Below are positions 1-10,772 of a stretch of DNA of 64,000 nucleotides, in pieces. The stretch is from contig NW_004454180.1 of the NCBI RefSeq assembly GCF_000283155.1, positions 23,353,532 through 23,417,531 of the forward strand, in the 5' to 3' direction. Position 1 is the first letter of the stretch, and each line of letters begins with the position of its first letter. Source of the DNA: Ceratotherium simum simum (lineage: Eukaryota > Chordata > Mammalia > Perissodactyla > Rhinocerotidae). The notes under the pieces are model-generated. The model made no database searches and was not told where the DNA came from. It saw nothing but the letters and a program-made list of their open reading frames with translations. Position numbers and translations under genes: made by a program.

Positions 1-1107
1 TGGAAATTACACAATGCTCTGTAAAGGCAGCAAATATGTTGTGAAGAAAAGAAAATACTTCTTAGGTTTGGGGGCAGTCTCAGTTTTCGGTGATCAGTAA
101 CATCCATAAATCATATAAGATTTCCTTGGAATCTTACTATATTAGCAGTTAGTAAATGAATCCAGTAAGGGAGTATTATTGCATAAATAAAAGTTAATGA
201 TACCACCTATCCTTGGTGACCATAGTTTCTGGGGTGGCACATAAATATAGCATTAAATTGTAGGAAAAGAGAGGCTTAGGGAATGGGTGATTTGCCATTT
301 TAAGGCGTACTCTATAATTTCCTGCAACCATTCAGATGGTGAGGAGTGAACAGCAGAGGAGGTGGTAGGGAGCCAGGATATTAACAAGAGAATATGCATT
401 GCTTAAAACTTCTCCCGTAATGTTGCTCAGAGGGTGAATGACAGTTGTAGACCAAGGTGGGTAAGGGTGGATTCCACCAAGAGGCATTGTATTGGTTAAG
501 TAATGGTCTTGATGAGGGAAATTTACAAACCAGGGCCAGTTAGGAGAGGCACGTGTACCCACATCCTCTCATCCTTTTATGGAGAACTGTCGGGACCTAG
601 GTGAAGTTTATGGAGCCACAATTGGTTTACTCTCTTCAGGAAGCAACCACCTTTTGTGGCCCTTCCTCTTTATAGGGCAAACACGTGAGCATTGCTATCT
701 GGGGCCCACGGCAAAAAGATTCCAGAAAACTTGGATTTGGATGCCAGGTTATATACGAGTTGCCTGGGAAAGCCCATAACCTGGAGAGTTTGGAGCTCTC
801 AGGAGGTTGTAGCCTCTTCTGCTTTGAGAAGGTTGCCACTGTTGCTTGGAAAGCTCATTCAGCCACAGCCTCCCCGTAGACTAGAGGGGAAGTTAAAGGT
901 CCTAGCTTGCTGCTTGTCCGAGCAAACCAGAATGTTACCAGAATTATCTATCTGGATAATAGCATCAAAATTAGATACTAATTAGAGAGCAGCCTCATGG
1001 AGTACAGAGGCTTTCAATTAATAAATTGACAAATATTTAAAGAATACTAACTATATATTGAGCTTTATATTTCTTCATTTAGTTTTTATAAGACTTCATT
1101 TTACAGA
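1..1107. other. unassigned sequence, no supported gene
   Basis: AT-rich at the left edge, then a more GC-balanced block at about 330-980. Several short open frames overlap on both strands there (the longest is 97 codons at 692-985). None shows a recognisable domain, splice context or start context. The block could be a degraded LTR or a unique sequence; I cannot assign it to a family. Confidence 0.4.
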
Positions 1108-1119
1108 TGGGAAAACAGA

Positions 1120-1433
1120 TTTTTATTTTATTTTATTTATTTTTTTGCGTGAGGAAGATCAGCCCTGAGCTAACATCCATGCTAATCCTCCTCTTTTTGC
1201 TGAGGAAGACCGGCTCTGAGCTAACTTCTATTGCCAATCCTCTTCCTTTTTTTTTCCCCCAAAGCCCCAATAGATAGTTGTATGTCATAGTTGCACATCC
1301 TTCTAGTTGCTGTATGTGGGATGTGGCCTCAGCATGGCCGGAGAAGTGGTGCATCGGTGCGCGCCCAGGATCCGAACCCAAGACGCCAGTAGCAGAGCGT
1401 GCACAGTTAACGACTAAGCCACAGGGCCGGCCC
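1120..1433 (-). mobile_element. ERE tRNA-derived SINE, long form
   Basis: Read on the minus strand it begins with GGGCCGGCCC and a tRNA-like head with A and B box regions. The 'atgctgaggcc' and 'caactagaaggatgtgcaac' body follows, then two 'gagctaac' tail units, ending in an A-rich tail seen as T-rich sequence at 1120-1146. Near-identical flanks gggaaaacagat (about 1109-1120) and gggaaacagat (about 1436-1446) look like a target-site duplication with one base lost. The internal promoter is RNA polymerase III type in this family. The head carries several CpG-decay changes, so it is not the youngest copy here. Confidence 0.9.
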
Positions 1434-1935
1434 AAGGGAAACAGATATTTTAGAGAGGTAAAGTTGCCAAACCTGGGTAAGTGGCACAACCAATTTGAAT
1501 ACAAAATTGATGTGCTCTACGTTATACCATCCTGGCTCCAAAACTAGTGTGCTTTCCAATACAAAAATCTCCTTCCGTATCTGTGAAATTGTAGGAGTTC
1601 AGAGAGATGGAGCTCTGAGAAGAATCCAGGGGAAGTTGTAAAACTTGAATTCAAAGAAGTGGAACTCAAAGATTGATCAAGGGCATGCTGTAAAAATAGA
1701 TATCTGAGTCATAAGTGCCATGCTTAGTTTGGTTTCAATTAGGGAAAAGATGGAACTATGATTTAAGTGTATCTGTCTATGATGGCTGCAGATTCCCAAT
1801 ACCTTCACAAGGACATGCTCAGCATTAATAGGATTTATAGAGATTTTAAATAAACTAGTTAAAGCTAAAGTCACCTTAGGAATCATTATCACCATCATTG
1901 GACTCATATCCTAATAATAACCATTATTATAACTA
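1434..1935. other. unassigned AT-rich sequence
   Basis: No repeat family or coding signal recognised. Short frames on both strands are chance length. Confidence 0.4.
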
Positions 1936-2110
1936 CAATTGGTAGATCACCTTACGGTTTATACATACCTTATCTCATCTATGGGATAGTTACACTTCCC
2001 TTTTTTTTTTTTTAAGAGATGAAAAAACTAAAATTCAGAGCATTTAGGTGATTTGCCCAATATACCAAGAGCTAGAATTTGAACCAAGACCTTCTGTCCC
2101 CACATGTGTA
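1936..2110 (-). repeat. MIR SINE fragment
   Basis: The stretch has the minus-strand MIR layout: 'cttatctcat', then 'gagatgaaaaaactaaaattcagagcattt', 'gtgatttgccca', 'gagctagaatttgaacc'. This mirrors the tRNA-related core of MIR, which carries 'gggttcaaat...agctgtgtgacc'. It is highly diverged, as expected for an ancient mammalian SINE. Confidence 0.7.
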
Positions 2111-2885
2111 GCTCATTTTCAGAAATCGTAAACACCTTTGGCAGTGGTGTTTCATACATCCTAGGACACATCTAAAACGTTTTGCAAAGTAGTTTTTTAT
2201 ATTCCAGTTATACAACGGGTAAAGTGGTTTCAGGGTCACATCATTTCTCTAAATGAGTTCCATTCTTAAAAAATTATACTTATTATACACAATATTATAA
2301 TTGTTGCCATTATAGTTCTCACTTCCATTCTTATTAAGAATATGTATATCAGCATTAAATTTGCCTTTTATACTCTTGATAATCAAGACATTTTTAAAGC
2401 CATTTTTAAAGTACTGACTTAGAAAATGATTGTCAAGGTCTTCGAGGTTGTTATTATCTCCACAAGCGTAAATGATCAGAAATAGCTGTGAGCAATAGAC
2501 CTTTATTGCAGACATATAGGAGAGAGATGCAGGGACATTACGATGATGTCCTTCTTCATTTTCCTCTGTTGAAGAGGATTTGTAGATCTTAAACTCTTTC
2601 TAAGTAGCAGGTAATACAAAGGGAGGGATTTTAGTTTAGCATCACTCAGAGGCCATGATAAGATCTTCAGTGAAATGACACCATTTTGGCCTTCCTGTAA
2701 AATGCCCCTCTCTCAGGCTTGGCAGAGAACCAGAAAACATTCATGAATTTAGCCTTGGCAGAGAAAGACCAGCTAAGTTCTACTGACATCTTGATAGTAA
2801 AAGCCACTCGTTGTTATAACTCGGTAGAAGAGGTCATTTATAAACCATTTGTCATATTTTGTTTCTTTAATCCATACATTAACCC
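2111..2885. other. unassigned AT-rich sequence
   Basis: No family recognised. An 88-codon open frame on the minus strand (2249-2515) is rich in Asn, Ile and Tyr and follows base composition, so I do not treat it as a gene. Confidence 0.4.
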
Positions 2886-3030
2886 TGCAAGGAAAATGTT
2901 ATTCCATGTATTATTTGGATGGAGCCACCAAGACCCAGAGAGGTTAAGTGATTTGCTCAAGGCCACAGAGCTAGTAAGTGGAATAGCTTGGGCTCAATTT
3001 GTGTCTTCTGATTCCACCAGCTTTGTTCCT
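2886..3030 (-). repeat. MIR SINE fragment
   Basis: Contains 'agagaggttaagtgatttgctcaagg' style MIR core followed by 'cacagagctagtaagtgg'. This is the reverse complement of the MIR 'ccacttactagctgtgtgaccttgggcaagt' region. The 132-codon frame running through it (2719-3117) owes its middle to this repeat. Confidence 0.8.
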
Positions 3031-3410
3031 TGCACTATTCCGTTTTGTTTTCCAATTAATAACTTACTTCATTTGTACTTTTTAAAAAAAGTTAACATAT
3101 TTAAACCATTAGCATAATGTTGAACATTTTGTCGTTTATTCTACTGCAGAGTGCCAAAGTCAATTTGGCATGACTGTATGAATTGCCTTGAATATTTTAC
3201 AGTATTTGTTTTGTTGTTGAAATTCTGGAGATGTTTCTAATGACATGTCTTCACTTTTCTTAAAAACTCAGAATTAATTTTGATACTTGCTATTAATATA
3301 GATTTAATGTTATAGAACTGTATCAAAACAGTTGTTTGTACTAAAACAATTGCCTATTAAAAATAAATAGATAATGGGCTTAGAACACTAATCTCTGTGC
3401 TCTGTGATGA

Positions 3411-3582
3411 TGTTCTCAAGCTTTGCAGATGATAACAATCACCTGGAGTGTTCATTAAACACAGAGCTTCCCTAGGGCCCTGTCCTGTAGATTTGGATTT
3501 GATGAGCTTCCAGACTTTATATTTTTAAGAAATACCTTCAGGAATTTTTCTCATGAAGGAAGTTTGGGATACACTGTCCTAT
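3411..3582 (+). mobile_element. MER20/MER5-type non-autonomous hAT DNA transposon fragment
   Basis: Starts with 'tgttctcaagctttgcagatga' and 'atcacctggagtgttcattaa', then a middle close to 'tagggccctgtcctgtagattt', ending 'aagtttgggatacactg'. This is the usual order of short hAT elements of the MER5/MER20 group, with inverted-repeat-like ends. Heavily mutated. Confidence 0.6.
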
Positions 3583-3604
3583 ATCAACTTTGGATTGATT
3601 TCTG

Positions 3605-3845
3605 TCCACAGCAAAGCTACAGTCCCAGCATCAGCCACATCTGTGTTCCAGACCCAGCTCTGACACTCACCTGATAAGTGACTTTTGCAAGATGTTTATC
3701 TAGATGAACAACGATTTATTCATTTGTAAAATGTGAATACTAATATCCTCTTGGAAGAATGTGAGAATTAAATGAAAGAAGTACCTAGTATAATGTTCAA
3801 TAAAGTGATCCACAGTAGGTACTTAATAAATAGCTGTCCCCTTTC
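3605..3845 (+). repeat. MIR SINE, nearly complete
   Basis: Follows the MIR plus-strand order: 'gacccagctctgacactcacc', 'gataagtgacttttgcaag', 'tcatttgtaaaatgtgaatactaata', 'gtgagaattaaatgaaagaagtacctagtataatgttcaat', ending 'gtaggtacttaataaatag'. It keeps both the tRNA-related part and the 3' end shared with L2. Confidence 0.85.
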
Positions 3846-4080
3846 CTTCCTTGTAGTGTATTAGAGTTGGGAAATACTTTTAAGGGAAATATAGACACCT
3901 AGCTTCAGTAGAGGGCATTTTATTAAAATATGAAGTGTGTGTGTGTTGTGTGTTTTCACTTAATAAAAGAAAAAGTGGGAAAAAGTCAAAATCCGTGCAA
4001 AAGTTAGAAATTTGTGGAATGCAAAAAGGTTTATTCTTGAATTTTGCTCTCAGATAATACTAATTTCCATGGTACTGAAA
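3846..4080. other. AT-rich unique sequence with short GT run
   Basis: Contains an interrupted GT repeat at about 3935-3952 ('gtgtgtgtgtgttgtgtgt'). Otherwise I see nothing assignable. Confidence 0.4.
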
Positions 4081-4280
4081 ATTTATTAAGTGCTGGTGCT
4101 TTCCACACGTTATCTTTCGAGCTCAGACGACACCCCCAGGCAGTGCTCTTTTGCTCACTTGCCTGTGTACGTGCGAGGGCACAGAGAGCCTAAGTTATCT
4201 GCCAAATTTACTTACTAGTGACATAGCCAGGATTTGGACCTGGTTCTCTCTGATTCAAAAGCAAGTGCTCCTAACCTGTA
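4081..4280 (-). repeat. MIR SINE fragment
   Basis: Minus-strand MIR order: 'ttattaagtgctggtgctttccacacgttatctt', then 'gagagcctaagttatctgcc', 'gacatagccaggatttggacctggttctctctgattcaaa'. Diverged copy. Confidence 0.7.
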
Positions 4281-4975
4281 AGATATTCTCTTTTCAGTGT
4301 CCCTTCCCAGTCCTGACCCCAAATTCACTTTCTTATTTAGAGTTAATTAAAAACAAAGAGCAATGCAGAAATTGAAACCTTCCCTCATGGCCCCTCAGTC
4401 CTCAGGTAAATTGCAGACTATTCTTGGTGTTGTAAGAAGCTCGGGCTTCATTGCCGTGTAAGATGTTAACTGCTCTGGTTTAGGACGGAATCTTTCTTTG
4501 AGGACAGGCTCTGAAGAGAATAGCTAATTTGCCTCTTTGATTATGCCTTCACATTCTGCAACCTTGTCTATCACTGTCCTTTCTCAGTAAGGAGGTAAAA
4601 GCTGAGTGAATGGAATACCTTCCTCTGAAGAGTAAAAAAAAAAAAAGAGAAACTGTCCTGTTTTAAGTCAGAGGAGGATTTTAGAGAAGGTGGTGGTGAC
4701 GTGCTAAGCAACACTGCAGCTCCAGATCAAGGGCGCCTGGCTCCCCGGAGTCGTTTCTCCTGGGGTCACTCCTACAATGCAAGCGGAGACCTATGAGGAC
4801 TTCCCTAAACCCCTCCCAACTTGTTCACCTGGGCTTTTGTGTGAGTAATCTTCTTTGGAGCTACAGGACAAGAAAGCTTTCCAGCTGATTATACTGTGCA
4901 ATATCAAGAGTCTCCAGATCACAGTCTGTCTTGTCCACTGATGTGCTCTGTGACCTGGACGTGTTAATGATGCAT
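4281..4975. other. unassigned unique sequence
   Basis: No repeat or gene recognised. An A12 run occurs near 4634. The part at about 4680-4800 is locally GC-richer but has no CpG-island density and no open frame of note. Confidence 0.4.
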
Positions 4976-5165
4976 CCCGTTCACCGGGCTCCTACTATAT
5001 GCCAGACATAGTGACCTTCCCCAGGGACTGTTATCATCCCCATTTTATATCCAAGTGAAATGAGGCCCATGGAGGTTAAGTAACTTCCTTTGGACACAGA
5101 GGCAGAAAATGGGAGAGCCAGAATACAAAATTAGACTTCATACTCCCAAATCATCACTCTTTTCG
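4976..5165 (-). repeat. MIR SINE fragment
   Basis: Contains 'ctcctactatatgccagacatagtgacctt', 'ttatcatccccattttatat', 'gaggttaagtaacttcctttggacacagagg', 'gccagaatacaaa': the minus-strand MIR sequence in the right order. Confidence 0.8.
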
Positions 5166-5751
5166 GTATAAAGCCCAAGCAAGCCCTGGTACCTCACACT
5201 TAAGTCGAGGAGCAGTGGAACCTGCAGAGTTAGGGACCACACTACAGGGTTTCCAAACTTCCTCTCAGCCTCGTGAATCCATTCTGCTCAACTTGGTAAA
5301 TACGGAAAAGACACTGTTGAATTGCTCACTTCTGAATATACCCTAGGGGTTTGGAGAAACAACCTGAATACTCTATGCAGAGTATTTCACAGAATTTTTT
5401 ATACTAAATTTCTTCTGTGGAAAATACATGCCCATATTTACGAACATAGAGAGTGCAGCACAAATCGTATGCCTGCGTACGTATTTCTCTTTAAGCTGTG
5501 GTGTGAATGATGGTGTGGAACATCAGATGTTCTCTGTCTGCAGCACATTCCTCATCATCTACCTCCAGGTTTCTGAATGAATTACTACAGAGTTATCTAC
5601 CTCTGGCTTTTCCACTTGATGGGAAATTAATTGTGGTTGGTCTCTAGAAGAAGGACCGCAGGTGGCTTTGGCAAAATTACCAAGAGAAGTTATTCAAAGG
5701 GCCATTCTGCCTGTATTTGTTACTCCAGCCAGTCTCACCTTCTGATGCCAC
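5166..5751. other. unassigned unique sequence
   Basis: No repeat or coding signal recognised. Confidence 0.4.
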
Positions 5752-6045
5752 CAAGATCCCAATTCGTTTTTGTTTCTTTTTTTTTTTTTGAGGAAGATTG
5801 GCCCTGTGCTAACGTCTGTTGCTAATCTTCCTCTTTTTCTTTTTTCTCCCCAAAGCCCCAGTACATAGTTGTGTATCATAGTTGTAGAATTTTAGCTCTT
5901 CTTATGTGGGATGTGGTCTCAGCATGGCTTTATGAGCGGTGAGTAGGTCTGCATCCAGGATCCGAAACCGCAAACCTTGGGCCAGTGAAGTGGAACGCTC
6001 GAACTTAACTGTTACACCTCCAAGCTGGCCCCAAGAGCCCAATTC
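5752..6045 (-). mobile_element. ERE SINE with target-site duplication
   Basis: The element itself is about 5766-6031. On the minus strand it carries the 'ggccagcttgg' head, a tRNA-like region, 'catgctgagacc', and the 'gctaacgtctgttgc' tail unit before a T-rich (A-tail) stretch at 5766-5790. The flanks caagatcccaattc (5752-5765) and caagagcccaattc (6032-6045) differ at one base and mark a 14-bp target-site duplication. The head is more mutated than in the copy at 15.6 kb. Confidence 0.9.
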
Positions 6046-6059
6046 TTACATAATATTTT

Positions 6060-6212
6060 CAGACTTTTCAAACCTGAGTCTCAATATTATTATTTTTAAA
6101 ATGGATTTAACAATATCTATTTTATGGCTTATTGTGGGATTATATGAATTGTGTCTGACCATTTTACTAAGTGCTCTGGTGTGCATTATTTAGCCCAGAT
6201 GAATAAAAACAA
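6060..6212 (+). repeat. possible MIR-related fragment
   Basis: Begins 'gacttttcaaacctgagtctcaatattat' and ends with 'ctaagtgctctggtgtgcattat', which resembles the ends of MIR with a diverged middle. Assignment is tentative. Confidence 0.35.
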
Positions 6213-6540
6213 TACTATTTTATGATTATTCTTTCTTGAATCTAAATCATAACATGGTTTTTATGCTATTTCAATAAGTTGGATGGTGTGGAAGAGAGCG
6301 GATAAGTTCCATGGATACTGACGAAAAAGATTCCTGAGTCAGAGATAAACGACTTTATTATTCATGGCAAAACAGTAGCAAGAATATCATCACATGTGTA
6401 CTGGCCCCTCAAGCCCCAACCTCACAAGATGACGTGGAAGCCAGGTGGAACATGCACATACAATGGTCTTTTCTAGAAGAAAAGAACCCTGAGCTTAGGG
6501 GATTGCCACTTTTTGTTTTATGCTAGTGATGAACACTTTA
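6213..6540. other. unassigned unique sequence
   Basis: Nothing recognised. Confidence 0.4.
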
Positions 6541-6544
6541 AAAT

Positions 6545-6782
6545 TTAATTTAAAATAATTACAAGTTACAGTAACGTCAAATATATGCAATACTTAGGGA
6601 CAAATCTGACAAATGATGTGCAATATTTGTTCCCTGGAAATTAGATAATATTGCTGAGAGAAATTAAAAGGCCCCAAATTAGTAGAGTGTTACACCGTAT
6701 TCATGAGTCAGATGATGAAATATTAAAATGTCAGTTCTTCCCAAATTGAACTATAGATTCAGTGCAAACCCACTCAGACAGA
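6545..6782 (+). mobile_element. old L1 ORF2 fragment
   Basis: The phrases 'aatacttagggacaaatctgac' and 'aaaatgtcagttcttcccaaattgaactatagattcagtgcaa' are the well-known L1 ORF2 region just after the reverse transcriptase domain. Frames are broken, so it is a dead fragment. Confidence 0.8.
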
Positions 6783-7025
6783 GGAAACACCAACTGCAAT
6801 GTCCCTTAGGCAGTGACACGCTGAGCATGTCTGAGAAACCACTTTTATAGCAAGCCGTGAGCCCCTCTCCTTTGTCCTGAAGGAGACTTACTGTGTTGCT
6901 GGACTACATGGTGCATTATTGCAATGCATTTTCTCACTTCTGGGATGAAAGAACGGTCAAGACCTTGTGATTTTGGCACACTCAGCAAGACTTATAGGAA
7001 CTCAAAAGGTCCATGGCAGGCTGCC

Positions 7026-7225
7026 TCCCAGCAATTATGTGCCAAACACTACAATTAAATGATAGACATTATCTCATTTAAATTCAAAGAAGAGCTCTAT
7101 AAGGTAAAAATGATTTCCCCCACATACTAGATGAATAAACTGAGGCTCAAAGAGGTTGACTTCCCCAAGAATATGTAGCCAGTTAGACACAAGTATGTCT
7201 GACTCCAAATCTGTTGCTTTTCCCA
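7026..7225 (-). repeat. MIR SINE fragment
   Basis: 'tatgtgccaaacactacaat', 'gacattatctcatttaaatt', 'gatgaataaactgaggctcaaagaggttgact' and 'gtatgtctgactccaaa' follow the minus-strand MIR order. Confidence 0.8.
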
Positions 7226-7684
7226 CCATAAATCATTCCTCTTCCAATTGGGCAAGTGACACAATAAGGATAATGAGCAGGTTGGCACCTGGCCAAGCAG
7301 ATCTGAAGATCTTGAGACCGCTCTACCCAGCCAGAAGGACTTCAAAGCCCTCTGCCTTGGGAACCGGAAGACAATGGATTCTCATCCCAGTTTTCTCTTT
7401 CCTTCCAGTCTTCTCCGCTGGGTGTTTCCCTTCCCACTGCGGTTTGGTTTGGGAGTCCCTGAGAGGAAAGTAGAATCTTGGTGCACTCTGCTTGATTCCT
7501 CCCTCAGGAATGGAAGAATGCAGAAGATGAGACTGCAGGGGTTGTTCTTAGAGAACAGATGAAAAATGAAAGTTTGTTACTCTCAGCTCTCGTGACTGCC
7601 AGTTCCTCTTTTGACAAGACAGGAAATTCTGAATTTTGCAGATTCCGGAGCCAAGGAGTCAATGCCAGAAAAATGAAAAAATGT
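7226..7684. other. unassigned unique sequence
   Basis: Contains a 105-codon open frame (7156-7473, +) that begins inside the MIR. It has no recognised domain, and its start context and composition do not support a gene. Confidence 0.4.
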
Positions 7685-7815
7685 ATTGTACTTTGAAGTC
7701 AGATTACCCAAATGGATAACTCCATTCTCAAGTCTTCAGTGTGTCCATTAGTATAAAGAGAGAGTTAAGCTAAATAATCTCTATGTTCCTTCTAACTTTT
7801 GGTTCCCATTAGAAC
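7685..7815 (+). repeat. MIR/MIR3-type fragment
   Basis: Order 'tactttgaagtcagattaccca', 'tataaagagagagttaagctaaataatctctatgttccttctaact' matches the 3' half of MIR-like SINEs ('aaatgatctctaaggtccttccagctct'). Low identity. Confidence 0.5.
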
Positions 7816-7859
7816 AGCTTCCCATTTCTCCTACTGCTTTTCCTCTTCTTTCTCTTCGG

Positions 7860-8055
7860 ATAATCCTAGAAATATTTAGTTTGGCTGTGTAAGGACAATA
7901 CTAATTATAGTAATTTATGTGAACCCTTTAGCAATTATGACTAATCACCATGCAACACAATAGCGATTATGCATATCATTAAATATGCATCAGATTAATT
8001 TGGTTGTGAGTTTTATTTGATTGCAACACTAAACTCTTCACATAGTCATTCTTCA
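7860..8055. promoter_or_regulatory. candidate conserved non-coding element
   Basis: This AT-rich, repeat-free patch has several homeodomain-type TAAT cores and POU/octamer-like words: 'attatgcatat' at 7966-7976, 'atatgcat' at 7983-7990 and 'gattaat' at 7993-7999. 'accatgcaac' lies just upstream. Such clusters are typical of developmental enhancers, but AT-rich DNA generates these words by chance, so this is inference only. Confidence 0.3.
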
Positions 8056-8105
8056 AAGTCTGTTGCTCATTGTAATATGGTCATCTGCTCACAAATTTAA
8101 AACGG

Positions 8106-8232
8106 CTGTGGGTACTTTGCACAGGGTCCTTTCTTCTACTGTATAATCGATGGCCTTGGACCAATCACTTATGTCCTCTGAAGTAGTCTCTTTATTTATA
8201 AAATAAACATGTCTGTGACATAGGTTCCTTAA
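8106..8232 (+). repeat. possible MIR fragment
   Basis: 'ggccttggaccaatcacttatgtcctctgaagtag' followed by 'tttatttataaaataaacatg' resembles MIR 'gaccttgggcaagtcacttaacctctctg...ctgtaaaatgg'. Weak match. Confidence 0.45.
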
Positions 8233-8815
8233 AATGTCTGCCTGGCCATAGTAATTGTCTTTAGGTTCCCTAACTCATCTTTATTTTTCCTGCTTTATTT
8301 TATTTCTATATCTTTTGATTAATGTGCAGAATTTTATTCTAAAAGACAAACTCAAAAGTTAAAACATATCTATGTTTCCAAAAAGGAAGATATAGAAATT
8401 AATACTCACCAGATAAAAATTTATTTATAAATTTTGGTTAAACTGTTTGGTTAACTGGTTAAAATGTGGTAAAGTAAATCCAGTAAGTCATAACTGGACA
8501 AAAAAATGGGGCTCATTCAGACAAGTTAACTTATAAATAAAGAAATTTAGTTTTCTGTGGGCACCTATAGGAGTAGGCATGCAAATTGAGGTTTCTAAAA
8601 TAAAAGCCCTAAAATCACAAACTCATTACTCTCTATGTAGTTCCAATATTGCTTTCCAAATCAAAATAAACATTCTTAAACTCAGGGGAAGGCATATGGT
8701 ACTAGAATGTGGAGATGGTTTTATAGATATAATATGAAGACTCTGGTCTTGAGAGGATAAAGGGAATATTTTTCAGAAGGAGAAGTTTTCTGTAACAAAT
8801 ATTTGAACATAATGG
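8233..8815. other. unassigned AT-rich sequence
   Basis: No family or gene recognised. Confidence 0.4.
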
Positions 8816-8976
8816 TAAGTCTGATGCGTGTTGAGCTTGGAAACCTGACAAGAACAGGAGATCATATTGGGGAGCAGGAAATAAAGGCCTTAGGATGAAG
8901 TAAAAGAGAAACTAAATGAGAGAAGGCTTTGAAAGTCACGTTGGGTTTGTGATCTGAAGGCCAGGAATTAGTCATC
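8816..8976 (+). repeat. L2 LINE fragment
   Basis: 'gagcttggaaacctgacaagaacagg', 'gaggctttgaaagtcacgttggg' and 'gatctgaaggccaggaatta' resemble the L2 non-coding 3' part ('ccttgaatgccaggctaaggag'). Old and diverged. Confidence 0.45.
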
Positions 8977-10265
8977 ACAATTACACTATTTTTTGTGTGG
9001 CTTTTTAGTACATAAGCAAGCAATAGGAAAAGATGAGGCATTTCACAATTATAACAAAAAATATGATTCCTTGAGCATGACTACACATCAAAACAATTGA
9101 ATTTATATAAAAATGTACAAGTGCCATATGCTAGATAATTACTTACACCTAGTTCTTTATCAATCTCTATTTTGATTTATTGTTAGTCTCATAGTATTTT
9201 ACATCTTTATTTTTGGCAATTTTGTCTATACTTCTGCTAACTGTTTGGAGGAGACTTTTTAAAGGAATCTAATTAGACATATGTTGTCCTAATGAATCCA
9301 TAAAATTACCCAATTTTCTTCAGCATTCAGTCTAAGAACAACAACAACAAACCCTTTAGGAATGTCTCAAGAAAATTTGATACTATTCATAGAAAAGAGA
9401 ATCTGGAGAATCTGATTAGTCCGTGAAAATCTCAGGTTATTAAGAACAATGTATTAAGGATAGCAATCTAGTGAACTAACGGAAACCATTTGGATGTGCT
9501 TCTCCCCTCAATAAAAAACAGTATTTTAGTAACGAATCATTTTCTAACAATGGTTAGTTGTTTTGATATGTCTTTTTTTTTAATTTTTTTTTCTGGCAGT
9601 ACTTTATTTAACAACATGGATTCTTTCTTAATAGGAGAGGTTGTTGGCTGAAAAATTCTGATTTGCAGAAATTATCTTAATAAAATGAATCTCTGTGGAT
9701 GGTCATTTTTATCATTATAATTTATTCATTTTATAGAAAAAGCACAGTGTAAATCAAATGCGGGCTATGTTAAATACACATAGAAGGTGCCATCTGCAAG
9801 GAAACTAGGATTTAACCAAAGAGTGTATAATTTATTATTGTCTCCAAACATGTATGTTCTTTGTTTTTTCCTTGGAGTAACATTGGAGATATTATCAAGA
9901 TGTTTAGAATTAAGTGTCAAAAATGAATGGAGAGAGTTTCAGTTGAAAGATACCACCCTAATCCTCAACACGCACCCTCGCACCACCAAGACAAAGCAAG
10001 TACTTAATTACTGTGTTAAAATTGCAGAGAATGACTGTTCTTTCTTTCTGTGATATACAGATATCTGCCAGTGACCATTAAATGTGAGGTATGGATATTT
10101 AGAACTTCCTACTTCCCAAAATAAAAGCAGCCACATTACTGACACAGGTTTTTTTTTCTGTATTTATAGCTTCTGGTTAAATCCCCCATCAGATTGCTTT
10201 CTTCTAGTGGATACTTACTAAGTTATCTGCAATTGTTTTATTAAGACATAGAATTGAGCTTCATC
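8977..10265. other. unassigned AT-rich sequence
   Basis: About 1.3 kb with no repeat family or coding region that I can name. Includes short T runs near 9573-9590. An 88-codon frame (9787-10053) has no recognisable domain. Confidence 0.4.
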
Positions 10266-10515
10266 CAATATAATAATAGCTAATATTGTTTTAGGGGTTA
10301 TTATATGTCAAGAAGCTTCTTCAGTGCTTGACATATAGAAATTTAATTTAATCCTCACCACAACCCTGAAGTAGGTATTATGATTTTCTTCTTTTTACAA
10401 AGGGGAAAAGTGAGGAGCAGAAAAGTTAAAGAAGCTTCCCAGGTCACAGAGTTAGCAAATGGTCAGACCAGGATTCAAACACAGGCTGGTGAACCTCAGA
10501 GCCCGCTTTCATAAT
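10266..10515 (-). repeat. MIR SINE, nearly complete
   Basis: 'taatagctaatattgttttagggg', 'tcttcagtgcttgacatatag', 'taatcctcaccacaaccctgaagtagg', 'caggtcacagagttagcaaatgg', 'ccaggattcaaacacagg': textbook minus-strand MIR order. Confidence 0.9.
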
Positions 10516-10772
10516 CATCTCGTGATTGCTACCATCTATCTGTGCTTAATCCGTGGCGGGGACGTGCTGAGTACTTTATTTATGTTATTTCACTGATCTT
10601 ACATCAAAGAAGTGGGTTGGGTAATATTATTCTCCTTAGTTTATAGACATAAGAGCTGAGGCTCAGAGAGGTTCAATAACTGGCCTTGGGTCACATTCAT
10701 AACACTTGAAAAAGCTGAGATTTGAATTGGGGCTTTCTTTGTCCAAAGGCCAAGTTCTTAACAACCACATTA
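10516..10772 (-). repeat. second MIR SINE directly adjacent
   Basis: A second full minus-strand MIR layout follows at once: 'gacgtgctgagtactttatt', 'agctgaggctcagagaggttcaataactggcc', 'gagatttgaattggggc'. The two copies are in the same orientation. Confidence 0.85.

Noticed and set aside
692..985. 97-codon plus-strand frame
   Set aside because: No domain, competing frames on both strands, no splice or promoter support.
3935..3952. GT run as a possible Z-DNA regulatory element
   Set aside because: Short and interrupted; no support.
7156..7473. 105-codon plus-strand frame
   Set aside because: Starts inside a MIR and has no recognisable protein features.
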